A DNA stretch of 64,000 nt, taken from positions 1,860,001 through 1,924,000 of the forward strand of contig NZ_CABDUX010000001.1 of NCBI RefSeq assembly GCF_901411515.1. Direction: 5' to 3'. The position numbers were made by a program, and so were the translations under genes. This document shows, piece after piece, positions 49,804 to 58,260 of this stretch (position 1 is the first letter of the stretch; each line of letters begins with the position of its first letter). The DNA comes from Raoultibacter phocaeensis. GTDB lineage: Bacteria; Actinomycetota; Coriobacteriia; Coriobacteriales; Eggerthellaceae. A model generated the notes under the pieces. The model ran no database searches. It was not told the origin of the DNA and saw only the letters and a list, made by a program, of their open reading frames with translations.

Positions 49804-50721
49804 ATGAGGATGCTGGCGGCGGATGCGTGGGAGCCTTTGATTTTCAGCGTGTACATCGTGTGGTACCTGTTTCTTGCTGGAGTAGCGAGCGGTGCTTTCG
49901 TTGTCGCCTCCCTCTGCTCCGCCTACGATGCGCTCAAGCGAACGAATGCGTCCGAAGCGCTTGCGGTACGCGCGCAGGGCGGATTTATCGTTGCGCCGGT
50001 TGTCATGATGTTGGCGGCGCTGGTCTTGTTCATCGACTTGGGGTCTCCCGAAAAAGCGTGGCAGGTGGTTTTGACGCCGTTTGAATCGGTCGTTTCGGTG
50101 GGAGCGTGGCTCGTAGTTTTGTTTCTGGTCTTATCGGCGATTGTCGCGCTTTGCGGCCTTGTCGCCCGAACCGTTCCTTCGTGGTTTCTCTGGTTCTCGT
50201 GGATCGCCGGCAGCGCGCTCGGGCTCGGGGTCATGACCTACACGGGCTTGCTGCTTTCCGATCTCGTAGCGATCGATGTATGGCACACGTGGCTTCTGCC
50301 CCTTCTGTTCATCGTCTCGTCGCTTGCAACGGGGCTGGCGTGCGTGCTCGCGATAGGGGCGCTGCTTGGCAATCGCCTGACCGATCCGACCGAGCGGCTC
50401 TGGTTTTCAAGCGGTATTCTCGGTCTGCTCGAAGCGGCGGTACTGGTTGCGTACCTTGTCGACCGAGTTGTTTTTTCTGAAACGGCCTCCGCCTCGGTCG
50501 AGGCGCTTCTGACTGGCGATCTTGCAGGATTCTTTTGGCTCGGCATTGTGGTATGCGGCATCGTTGCACCGTTTTTCATTCATGTGCTGTACAAAAAGAT
50601 GCGGGGCGAGGCGCTTTTGCTGTTCGGCTGCGCAGGGGTGCTCGTCGGCGGGTTCTTCGTCCGGTACTGCATCGTGGGAGCGGCTCTGTATACGCCGCTT
50701 GCCGTGGGAGGCTTTTCGTGA
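49804..50721 (+). CDS. Orphan NrfD/DmsC-type membrane anchor
   Basis: A 305-residue protein with about eight membrane spans. The opening WEPLIFSVYIVWYLFLAGVASGAFVVASLC and the following LVLFIDLGSPEKAWQVVLTPFESVVSVGAWLVVLF are diagnostic of the NrfD/polysulfide reductase anchor family, which passes electrons between quinol and an Fe-S subunit. Unusually, no Fe-S or catalytic subunit is next to it. The start is uncertain: ATG 49792, 49804 and 49810 are in frame, and none has a good ribosome site. If TACAAT 49788-49793 is the -10, ATG 49804 would be nearly leaderless. Confidence 0.82.
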   Translation: MRMLAADAWEPLIFSVYIVWYLFLAGVASGAFVVASLCSAYDALKRTNASEALAVRAQGGFIVAPVVMMLAALVLFIDLGSPEKAWQVVLTPFESVVSVGAWLVVLFLVLSAIVALCGLVARTVPSWFLWFSWIAGSALGLGVMTYTGLLLSDLVAIDVWHTWLLPLLFIVSSLATGLACVLAIGALLGNRLTDPTERLWFSSGILGLLEAAVLVAYLVDRVVFSETASASVEALLTGDLAGFFWLGIVVCGIVAPFFIHVLYKKMRGEALLLFGCAGVLVGGFFVRYCIVGAALYTPLAVGGFS

Positions 50722-50728
50722 TTGTCAT

Positions 50729-50742
50729 AGTTTCTTATGGCA
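50729..50742 (+). promoter_or_regulatory. Second copy of the AGTTYYTTATGRCA motif upstream of gntR
   Basis: AGTTTCTTATGGCA differs at three positions from the copy at 49767-49780. Position just upstream of the gntR gene fits autoregulation. Confidence 0.35.
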
Positions 50743-50805
50743 ATTGCCGTCGCCTCTTGTATCATGTACGAGGTTCTAATCCGAAAAAGTAGATGTAAGG
50801 ACGCA

Positions 50806-51207
50806 GTGGAAAACGACAGTCGGACAATCCAGATCACCATCGATGCCGATAGCGGCATCCCCATCTGGTTGCAGCTTCGCAACCGTCTGGTGTATCTTAT
50901 CAGCTCAGGGGCGTTCGCTTGTGACGATAAGCTTCCAACGGTGCGAGAGCTCGCTGTTGATCTGGGCATCAACTACAATACGGTCAGCAAGGTCTATCAG
51001 GATATCGAGCGTGACGGCTATATCGTTTCGTATCGGGGACGGGGCACGTTCGTATCCGACAAGTACTTAAAAAACGAGGGAGCGGCGGAAAGCGAAGCGG
51101 ATTCGCTTATCGATGACTTCATTCGCCAATGCCGCGAGCTCGGTATTCCCCGACAAGATATCCCCGAGCTTGTTGCACGACGCCTTCAAGAAGCAGATCA
51201 GCGGTAA
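50806..51207 (+). CDS. GntR-family regulator (YtrA subfamily)
   Basis: A 133-residue regulator consisting of a GntR winged helix (PIWLQLRNRLVYLISSGAFACDDKLPTVRELAVDLGINYNTVSKVYQDIERDGYIVSYRGRGTFVSD) with a short helical tail and no large ligand domain, the YtrA-type layout. GTG 50806 with AAGGA upstream is preferred; upstream ATGs lack ribosome sites and add non-family sequence. It precedes an SPFH gene by 10 bases and follows the orphan NrfD gene, so it probably regulates this small membrane cluster. Confidence 0.87.
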   Translation: MENDSRTIQITIDADSGIPIWLQLRNRLVYLISSGAFACDDKLPTVRELAVDLGINYNTVSKVYQDIERDGYIVSYRGRGTFVSDKYLKNEGAAESEADSLIDDFIRQCRELGIPRQDIPELVARRLQEADQR

Positions 51208-51217
51208 GGGGCCAGCT

Positions 51218-52159
51218 ATGAAATTTAACTTCCGAAGCGAGAAGAAGAGAAAAGACGTTTCGACGCCGAAGCTCGACGAACGGCGTTCGGTTGCCGCGAC
51301 GGAGCTCGAGCCGAACGAGGCCACGCGAGCGGGCGTGTACGTGTTCTCGATCGTCATGTTCGTGCTCGGATTCGGTATCGTGTTTGCAGCGACAATCGCA
51401 TGGATGTCGATCGCCACTGTGATTGCCTCGGCCGTCGTCGGATTGTTGCTTGCAGCGTGCGTCCGCATCGCGCCGCAATGGGAGCGTGTGACGGTGCTGC
51501 GCCTCGGGCGATTCAACCGCGTGGCGGGCCCGGGCGTGTACGCGCTTATTCCCTTCGTCGAATACGCGGCGATTCATGTCGATCATCGCGTGATGACCTC
51601 GTCTTTTTCAGCGGAGGCGGCGCTTACCGCCGATCTCGTACCTGTCGATGTGGATGCGATTCTGTTCTGGATGGTGTGGGATGCCGAAAAGGCGTGCCTT
51701 GAGGTGGAGAACTATCCGAAAGCCGTGCTCTGGTCGGCGCAGACCGCCATGCGCGATGCTATCGGTCAGGTGAATCTCGCCGATCTTTCGATGCGCCGCA
51801 AGCAGATCGACCGCGAGCTGCAAGAGGTCATGGGGGCGAAATGCGAGCAGTGGGGGATAACCGTCATGTCGGTTGAAATTCGCGATATCGTGATTCCCCT
51901 GGAGTTACAGGATGCGCTTTCGAAGGAAGCGCAAGCCGAGCGCGAGCGAAACGCGCGCATCATCCTCGCCGAGGTCGAAAAGGATATCTCCGAGATGTTC
52001 GTCGAGGCGGCCGAAGTGTACGATAAGAACCCGAAGGCGATGAAGCTGCGCGCGATGAACCTTGCCTACGAAAGCGCGAAGGACGGCAACGGCATGGTGC
52101 TCGCCCCGAGCTCGCTAGCCGACGGATTCGACGTGAGCAAGCTGTTTGGGAGCGAGTAG
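51218..52159 (+). CDS. SPFH/band 7 (stomatin-like) protein
   Basis: A 313-residue membrane-associated scaffold. Two adjacent hydrophobic segments (about 42-85) anchor the N-terminus; then an SPFH domain (WERVTVLRLGRFNRVAGPGVYALIPFVEYAAIHVDHRVMTSSFSAEAALTADLVPVDVDAILFWMVWDAEKACLEVENY...) and an Ala/Glu-rich coiled-coil (ALSKEAQAERERNARIILAEVEKDISEMFVEAAEVY). Stomatin-type proteins organise membrane microdomains or control proteases; the usual NfeD partner is not adjacent. AAGGGG precedes ATG 51218. Confidence 0.9.
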   Translation: MKFNFRSEKKRKDVSTPKLDERRSVAATELEPNEATRAGVYVFSIVMFVLGFGIVFAATIAWMSIATVIASAVVGLLLAACVRIAPQWERVTVLRLGRFNRVAGPGVYALIPFVEYAAIHVDHRVMTSSFSAEAALTADLVPVDVDAILFWMVWDAEKACLEVENYPKAVLWSAQTAMRDAIGQVNLADLSMRRKQIDRELQEVMGAKCEQWGITVMSVEIRDIVIPLELQDALSKEAQAERERNARIILAEVEKDISEMFVEAAEVYDKNPKAMKLRAMNLAYESAKDGNGMVLAPSSLADGFDVSKLFGSE

Positions 52160-52424
52160 CTGTTCGCTGGCGTGATCCGGGAATCGCAAACGGCGCTGGA
52201 ATCTCGTGTGGACTGGCGGTTCGTTGTGCGTTGGCGCGGCTCGGTCAATTCCGTTCGACGATGATGGCCGGGGGCTGCTGATCGTTGCGAGTGCAGCTGC
52301 GGCTTTGCGGTGCGATCCGCGATACCCGAGTGGCACTGCTTTTATACCGCTCGTTTCCATTCACATAGGTGTTTCGTTGCGAGTGCAGCATTTTGGTGCG
52401 AGTGGCGGATGCGCGTTTTCGGAA
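52160..52424. other. Intergenic DNA with a 15-base direct repeat
   Basis: CGTTGCGAGTGCAGC occurs at 52283-52297 and 52375-52389. No gene is supported in this stretch, which leads into element E2. Confidence 0.6.
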
Positions 52425-52565
52425 GGTAATGTACACCCTGCATCGTTTTGCGACGATTATTCCGTTTCTCGGAAGTGCTGATATTTTGCGATCAGGCAAA
52501 ACGTTCAAGACCAACAGACTAGCGCCCAGTTTTTTATCACAAAACGATGCAGGGTGTACATTACC
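52425..52565. repeat. 141-bp inverted-repeat element (E2)
   Basis: Perfect 26-base inverted arms at 52425-52450 (GGTAATGTACACCCTGCATC then GTTTTG) and 52540-52565. Inside are a TTCCG/CGGAA hairpin (52460-52474) and a TTTTGC-GATCAG-GCAAAA hairpin (52484-52501). ATCAGGCAAAACGTT at 52491-52505 is identical to 62535-62549 in the 194-bp element E4. No target-site duplication is seen. Confidence 0.85.
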
Positions 52566-52728
52566 AATCGGGGAAAGACGAACCAATCATGCCTCGCCAC
52601 CTTCACCGCAATGCAGTGTTCAAACAGGGAAGATTAAACGGCTGGTCAAGACGACGAAAGCCAGCAATACCTGATCAGATACCAGAATGCCTATATATTT
52701 GCGAGGTGATGCATGATACTCTGCTTGC

Positions 52729-53688
52729 ATGATGATCGTTCTGTCACATACCTCGGCTCTCGAGTTTTGGCGCTTCGGCAATGAGCACCTGCTATATCAC
52801 CCTGAACGCTTTCCGGCTGCAGACATGATCGGCGAAGGTGTTCAGAACCTGAGCGTTTCCCGCATAAAGCGCATTCGAAGTCAGGGATTTGAATTTCTGT
52901 CGGAGCCCGTTCACCTTCTCGTACCTAATGCGAAGCTTCGAACCGTAAGAAAAAATGCAGTGTGCCATGTGTGTCCGAAGAGGGTTCCGCGGGGGTCGTT
53001 TATCAGGATCTCCGACGATGTGTATGCATGTCGCCCCGAATTTGCCTTCGTGCAAACGGCGCATCTCGTTAAGTATCCGCTCGCTGTTTTTACGGGTCTC
53101 GAGTTATGCGGTGCATTCCGTATGCCCGTAGGGGAGCAGCCGGTCCTCTTTCAGGGACCACCGCTGACAAGCGCTGCGGCATTGACCGAATACCTGCAAC
53201 GCTGCGGTAGCATGCCGGGGATCGTCCAAGCAAAACGCGCCCTTCGGTTCATTCGCGACGGATCGGAATCGCCCATGGAGGCGAACCTTGTGATCTTGCT
53301 GTGCTTCCCGATCACTCTAGGAGGATACGGCATTCCCCTGCCAGTTCTCAACCAGTCGATTCCGACGACCGAAGCCATACGAAAGGCAACGGGGCGGTCG
53401 AGTTATCGATGTGATCTCTTGTGGCCGGAAGCCGGGCTCGCAGTTGAATATGATGGAGCCGAGCATGAGGGGAAGGTGCCGAGCGATTCGATCAGGCGTA
53501 CAGCGCTTGCCGAATTGGGTATTCACACGATGATCACCGTGACGAAACAGCAGATGCTCAACCAAAGCGAACTCGATCTCGTCGTCAACCAGATAAAGCG
53601 ATGCCTCGGCATCGATCGACGATCGACTCCCTGTGATTGGACAGAGCAACGAGCTTCTTTGCGGGCTAACTTGAATATTGGCCAGTAA
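52729..53688 (+). CDS. Unknown protein with C-terminal DUF559/Vsr-like nuclease fold
   Basis: A 319-residue protein. The N-terminal ~180 residues (MMIVLSHTSALEFWR...) are not assigned. The C-terminal part reads like a restriction-endonuclease-fold core: SPMEANLVILLCFP, then YRCDLLWPEAGLAVEYDGAEHEGKVPSDSIRRTALAELGIHTMITVTKQQ, with an Asp, Glu-Tyr-Asp and downstream basic residues as in DUF559/Vsr proteins. It may be a defence or repair nuclease. There is no ribosome site at ATG 52729, and a GATACT hexamer ends 8 bases before it, so translation may be leaderless. It lies beside inverted-repeat element E2. Confidence 0.75.
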   Translation: MMIVLSHTSALEFWRFGNEHLLYHPERFPAADMIGEGVQNLSVSRIKRIRSQGFEFLSEPVHLLVPNAKLRTVRKNAVCHVCPKRVPRGSFIRISDDVYACRPEFAFVQTAHLVKYPLAVFTGLELCGAFRMPVGEQPVLFQGPPLTSAAALTEYLQRCGSMPGIVQAKRALRFIRDGSESPMEANLVILLCFPITLGGYGIPLPVLNQSIPTTEAIRKATGRSSYRCDLLWPEAGLAVEYDGAEHEGKVPSDSIRRTALAELGIHTMITVTKQQMLNQSELDLVVNQIKRCLGIDRRSTPCDWTEQRASLRANLNIGQ

Positions 53689-53696
53689 GTGCCTTT

Positions 53697-53894
53697 CAAA
53701 ATTATTCTTGAATTCAAATAATTAAATTGCTATATTGTACTATTTCAATATGATAATATGATTACAAAGATCCGGCCGGTCTTGTGAATGTGTTGATGGG
53801 GGTACGCGGCGCGGTTGTGCCACGTGAAATGGTATTATATTACTTAAACTATAACATTTCGCATCGTATTCCGACGTAGCATGTAGGAGGAGAA
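53697..53894. promoter_or_regulatory. AT-rich control region of the molybdopterin reductase operon
   Basis: About 65 bases (53697-53762) are strongly AT-rich in an otherwise GC-rich window and include the palindrome TTGAATTCAA (53708-53717) and several TATATT/ATAATATG tracts. A second AT block (53833-53870) offers candidate -10 hexamers (TATATT 53836-53841) with TTGTGC (53815-53820) as a possible -35. AGGAGGAGAA precedes ATG 53895. Confidence 0.55.
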
Positions 53895-56312
53895 ATGTCA
53901 GAAGAGAAAAGCCCGCAGAGCGGGCTCACTCGTAGGAGCTTCTTCAAAACGGCAGGCGTTACGGCGGGTGCTTTGGGCTTAGCAAGCGCCGTTGGCATGA
54001 CAACTGCAGAAAACTGGCTTGCGCCGATGGCTGCTCATGCCGAATCATCAGAAGAAAAAACGAGCTATACCTTCCATTATCGCCACTGCCAGTGCAACTG
54101 TCATCTCAAGTGCACTGTTCGCGACGGGAGGCTTGCGCTTATCGAGCCCAATGACTGGCCGGATAAGAGAAACGAAACCGTTTGCCTCAAAGGAATCTCG
54201 GAGATCCAGCATACGTACAGCATCGATCGACTTCAGGTTCCGCTTAAGCGCGTCGGTGAGCGCGGTTCGGGTGAATTTATCGAGATTACATGGGATGAGG
54301 CACTCGATACCATTGCAGGGAAGGTGAAAGAGACGTGGGATACGTACGGTGCCGAGGCTATCGCATTTCAAACGGCGGTTGATTCTTTGACCACATCGCT
54401 TCCAAAGCTACTTAAGGGGCAAGAGAAGCCTCGCCGCGGTATCGATATAGGTTTGGGAAACGGATTCTCTCCCGCGTTAGCCGAATCCGGTCAGCAGGGT
54501 GCATCGTCAAACGAGGTGACCGATTGGAAGAACGCTAAAACCATCTTGAACGTCGGGTGCAATATGCTCGAAACCTGCATGGTAACAGCGCGGTACTTCT
54601 TCGAGGCGAAGGAGGCAGGGGCGGAGATCATCACCTTTGATCCTAACTTCTGCGTCACTGCAGCCAAGAGCACGCAGTGGGTACCTATGATTGCCGGTAC
54701 CGATCCGGCGCTTTACCTGGGAATGATTTCGATCATTTTGGACAACGAGTGGTTTAACGAACCGTATCTCAAAGAGAATACGAGCATGCCGTTTTTGGTC
54801 AACCGTGCCGATGGTTCGCTTTTGAGAAGGGATCCCGCCACCGATATCGAGCAGGCAGGTAGCGAGAATCCGTTCATGGTGTGGGATGAAGGCTCCCATT
54901 CAGTGGTCGAGTACGATGCGGAAGGAGCGGTACCCGCCCTCGACTTCGAAACCACGCTTGACGGCGAAACCTACGCGACGGTATTCAAGCTGTTGAAAGA
55001 AAATCAAAAGCCGTATACGTCTTCGTGGGCTGCAGAGACCACGGGCATAGACGAAGCGACGCTTATCGAGATTACCGATAAATACGCTAACTGCGGGCCC
55101 TCGATTCTTTCATTCGGCTTTGGCGGCGGCGAGAAGTTCTACAATGCAGACGTGGCGGGTCATGCAGCTGTTTTGCTCGCAACGCTGGTCGGATCGTTCG
55201 GTACCGATATTCCTGGTTGGGGCGCAGGTGCCTACGTTAACGCATATCAGAAAATATTCGGTGCTGGCAAACTTGCGAGCTGGCCCTTGCCTGAAGAATG
55301 CACGACCGCAAAAGCAGCTAAAGACAGCGTCGACTTCCGCGACGAGGAAAGCGGCATCAGGTTCATGTGGGTGCAAAACGGTGCATTCCAGCAGATTGCC
55401 GGCAATCAGAACCGTACCGACGAATGGGCGAAAACACTCGACTTCGTCGTGGTCCAGGATATCTGGCATACGCCTTCTGTTGATTGGGCCGATATCGTGC
55501 TTCCCGTGTGTTCTCATTTCGAGTTGGACGAAGAAGTGGGCTTCGTGCGGGCTTTGCGAGGCCATGTGCTGCTTCAGCAAAAAGTTCTCGAACCGCTCTT
55601 CGAAAGCAAAACGGATTTTTGGATCGAATGCGAGATAGCAAAACGCTTAGGGTACGGGGATGCGATGCCCAAAAGTCAGGAAGAGCTTACCCGCTATCAA
55701 CTTGAGAAGTCTACCGACAAAGCCCTTGCCGGAATCACGCTCGATGAGGTTATCGCAAACAACGGGGTCGTTGCACTCAAGGACCAGCCGGACATCTCGC
55801 GAAGCTACAGCAATCAGACGTACAAAACCACGTCGGGGAAGATCGACGTGTATTACGAGAATTTGGTGGGCTACGATCAGGCTCTGCCTCAATACGAAGC
55901 TCCCCACGAGGCTCGCGCGGATAACCCGTTGCGCGAGACGTACCCGCTCCATATGACGCAGCGTCGATCGAAGTACTTTATCCACCAAAACTTTATGGAC
56001 GCTACGTGGATGCGCCAGTACTACAAACCCACGATCGAAATGAATCCTATCGACCTTGTCGCGCGCAACCTCTCGTCAGGTGACATGGTGGAAGCCTTCA
56101 ACGACCGCGGTTCCTTTAGCTGCGAGTGCGTTGCCACTGAGGCGGTTCGTCCGGGTATGGCCGTCGTCGTCGAAGGGATATGGGGTAAGTACATGAACTT
56201 CGGCAATCTCCAAAACGTAACGAATGATGCCGTTAATCCTCGAGGAAAAGCGCTTGTCAAAGGAAGGGTCATACCGTTCAATGACACGCTTATCGAAGTG
56301 AAGAAAGCGTAG
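53895..56312 (+). CDS. Tat-exported molybdopterin oxidoreductase, catalytic subunit
   Basis: An 805-residue DMSO reductase-superfamily enzyme acting outside the membrane. Tat motif LTRRSFFKTAG (11-21). The cluster-binding region is unusual: cysteines 65, 67, 69, 73 and 97 (CQCNCHLKC...TVCLKG), so spacing is Cx3Cx3C or CxCx3C rather than Cx2Cx3C. Molybdopterin domains follow (GNGFSPALAESGQQGASSNEVTDWKNAKTILNVGCNMLET; LPVCSHFELDEEVGFVRALRGHVLLQQKVLEP; C-terminal NPIDLVARNLSSGDMVEAFNDRGSFSCECVA). Three partner genes follow, forming a full DMSO reductase-like operon. The substrate is unknown; oxyanions, N- or S-oxides or catechol-type aromatics are possible. Confidence 0.9.
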   Translation: MSEEKSPQSGLTRRSFFKTAGVTAGALGLASAVGMTTAENWLAPMAAHAESSEEKTSYTFHYRHCQCNCHLKCTVRDGRLALIEPNDWPDKRNETVCLKGISEIQHTYSIDRLQVPLKRVGERGSGEFIEITWDEALDTIAGKVKETWDTYGAEAIAFQTAVDSLTTSLPKLLKGQEKPRRGIDIGLGNGFSPALAESGQQGASSNEVTDWKNAKTILNVGCNMLETCMVTARYFFEAKEAGAEIITFDPNFCVTAAKSTQWVPMIAGTDPALYLGMISIILDNEWFNEPYLKENTSMPFLVNRADGSLLRRDPATDIEQAGSENPFMVWDEGSHSVVEYDAEGAVPALDFETTLDGETYATVFKLLKENQKPYTSSWAAETTGIDEATLIEITDKYANCGPSILSFGFGGGEKFYNADVAGHAAVLLATLVGSFGTDIPGWGAGAYVNAYQKIFGAGKLASWPLPEECTTAKAAKDSVDFRDEESGIRFMWVQNGAFQQIAGNQNRTDEWAKTLDFVVVQDIWHTPSVDWADIVLPVCSHFELDEEVGFVRALRGHVLLQQKVLEPLFESKTDFWIECEIAKRLGYGDAMPKSQEELTRYQLEKSTDKALAGITLDEVIANNGVVALKDQPDISRSYSNQTYKTTSGKIDVYYENLVGYDQALPQYEAPHEARADNPLRETYPLHMTQRRSKYFIHQNFMDATWMRQYYKPTIEMNPIDLVARNLSSGDMVEAFNDRGSFSCECVATEAVRPGMAVVVEGIWGKYMNFGNLQNVTNDAVNPRGKALVKGRVIPFNDTLIEVKKA

Positions 56313-56319
56313 GTGGGTG

Positions 56320-56937
56320 ATGACGAAATACGGTATAGCCATCAATGTGGATCGTTGCACAGGGTGCAACACGTGCGCGGTGGCATGCAAAATGCAAAAC
56401 AATGTGCCCATGGGAATGATGTGGGTTCGCGTTATCAACGAGGGCTGCGATGCGGAAGTTGGGGCTCAGGGCACGTATCCGAACCTTTCGCGTATGACGG
56501 TGCCTGTCGCGTGCCAGCACTGCGAGAATCCCGCGTGTGAGAAGGTGTGCCCGACGGGTGCTACGTACAAAGACGAGATGGGTCGCGTGGAGATCAACTA
56601 CGACAAGTGCATCGGTTGTCGCATGTGCATGGCGGCATGTCCGTATAACGCACGTGTGTTCAACTGGGACGAGCCGAAGCGCGATCCCGATTTCAACTAC
56701 GGAGACAAAGATGTTCCCGTGCGTCCCAAAGGCGTAGCTGAGAAATGCACGCTTTGCAAAGAACGTACCGACCGCGGCGTGGAACCCATGTGCGTGCGGT
56801 GCTGCCTATCGAAGGCGCGCGTGTTCGGCGATCTCGACGATCCCGATAGCGAGATATCGCACGTCCTTCGCGAGAGGCAATCTACGCGGCTGCTCGAGGA
56901 AAAGGGCACCGAGCCGCAAGTCTACTACTACGTGTAA
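56320..56937 (+). CDS. Four-cluster ferredoxin subunit (DmsB/NrfC-like)
   Basis: A 205-residue electron-transfer subunit with sixteen cluster cysteines in four groups: CTGCNTCAVAC, CQHCENPACEKVC, CIGCRMCMAAC and CTLCKERTDRGVEPMCVRCC, consistent with four [4Fe-4S] clusters. It links the NrfD anchor to the molybdopterin subunit. There is no signal peptide, so it is probably co-exported with the Tat substrate. ATG 56320 is chosen over the adjacent GTG. It starts 7 bases after the catalytic gene. Confidence 0.95.
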   Translation: MTKYGIAINVDRCTGCNTCAVACKMQNNVPMGMMWVRVINEGCDAEVGAQGTYPNLSRMTVPVACQHCENPACEKVCPTGATYKDEMGRVEINYDKCIGCRMCMAACPYNARVFNWDEPKRDPDFNYGDKDVPVRPKGVAEKCTLCKERTDRGVEPMCVRCCLSKARVFGDLDDPDSEISHVLRERQSTRLLEEKGTEPQVYYYV

Positions 56938-56950
56938 GGGGTGAGGAATA

Positions 56951-58180
56951 ATGAAAACATCGAATGCGTTTAAGGTTACCGCGGCGGTTCTGGGCGTCCT
57001 CACCGTTGTTGGCGTCGCCGCTTGGATCTATCAGCTCATGGGCGGTCTCGGCGTCACTGGCATGAACAACGGGACCTCGTGGGGCCTCTACATCACCTGC
57101 TTCATGTTCTTCGTCGGGCTTTCCGCAGGCGGGCTCATCGTGGCCTCGTCGGCATCGGTCTTCCATGTGAAGGAATACAAGAAGGTGGCGCTTCCCGCTG
57201 TCATTCTCTCGACCGTGTGCATTTGTTTAGCCGGCATGTTCGTGCTCATCGACCTCGGCGGCGTCCAGCGCATTTACCAGCTGCTGCTCTCGCCGAACGT
57301 CATGTCACCTCTGTTCTGGGATATCTGCGTGATTACGCTGTATCTGATCATCAACATCGTGTACCTGTACTTCATGGTGTCGAAGAAGGCCGATCCTCGC
57401 AAAGTGGCCATCGTGTCCCGCTTCGCGCTGCCCGTCGCCATCCTCGTCCACAGCGTGACCGCATGGATCTTCGGACTTCAGATCGCGCGCGAAGGCTGGT
57501 ACTCGGCAATCATGGCTCCGATCTTCGTTGCTTCGGCTTTGGATTCCGGCTTGGCGCTGCTCATCCTTGCGCTTTCGGGACTGAAGAAGGCGAAGCTGTT
57601 CGACGTCGACAAGAAGCTGATCGCTAACCTTGCGGGCTTGCTTGCCACCTGCATTGCCATCGACGCGTTCTTCGTTGGCTGCGAGCTGTTGACGGTTGCG
57701 TATCCCCAGGCTACAGGCGGTATGGCTTTGCTCGGCGAGATGTTCACCGGTTCGACGGCGCTCTTCTTCTGGGGCGAAATCATTCTCGGTCTCATCATTC
57801 CGTTCTGCATTCTCGTGTTCGCGAAAAACCGGCAGAAAACGGGACTCGTGTTGTTCGCCTCGGTGTGCGTAGTCGTCGGCGTGTTCTTCAAGCGCGTATG
57901 GCTTCTGTTCACCTCGTTCATCCACCCGAACCTCTACGGCGCGCCGGGCATTGCGTCGGGGTCGAGCAAAGCAGCTCATGCGACGGGTGCCGAGATGTGG
58001 GCGCTTACGGGTGCATATGCTCCCACATGGGTTGAGATCGTTGTGGTCATCGGCGTGGTGTCGCTTGGGGTGTTGGCCTTCATGCTGCTTTCGAGGCGTT
58101 TTCTGGCTCAAGCTCCGAAAGGCGAAGCGGACGATCCGGCATCAGACGATTGCTCGACGACCGCTGCGCAGACCGCCTGA
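56951..58180 (+). CDS. NrfD/DmsC-type membrane anchor of the molybdopterin reductase
   Basis: A 409-residue integral membrane subunit with about ten spans. The family pattern is clear: GTSWGLYITCFMFFVGLSAGGLIVASSASVFHVKEYKKVALPAVILSTVCICLAGMFVLIDLGGVQRIYQLLLSPN. It should oxidise menaquinol and pass electrons to the ferredoxin subunit. The C-terminus is a short acidic Asp/Ala tail. It starts 13 bases after the ferredoxin gene. It is longer than the orphan NrfD at 49804 and not a close copy of it. Confidence 0.93.
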   Translation: MKTSNAFKVTAAVLGVLTVVGVAAWIYQLMGGLGVTGMNNGTSWGLYITCFMFFVGLSAGGLIVASSASVFHVKEYKKVALPAVILSTVCICLAGMFVLIDLGGVQRIYQLLLSPNVMSPLFWDICVITLYLIINIVYLYFMVSKKADPRKVAIVSRFALPVAILVHSVTAWIFGLQIAREGWYSAIMAPIFVASALDSGLALLILALSGLKKAKLFDVDKKLIANLAGLLATCIAIDAFFVGCELLTVAYPQATGGMALLGEMFTGSTALFFWGEIILGLIIPFCILVFAKNRQKTGLVLFASVCVVVGVFFKRVWLLFTSFIHPNLYGAPGIASGSSKAAHATGAEMWALTGAYAPTWVEIVVVIGVVSLGVLAFMLLSRRFLAQAPKGEADDPASDDCSTTAAQTA

Positions 58181-58260
58181 TTGTAATGGATCGACGGTGC
58201 TGTGCTCGCTACAGTGGGCACAGCACCGTCTTGCACACCGAGTTGACGGAAGGACCTTCG

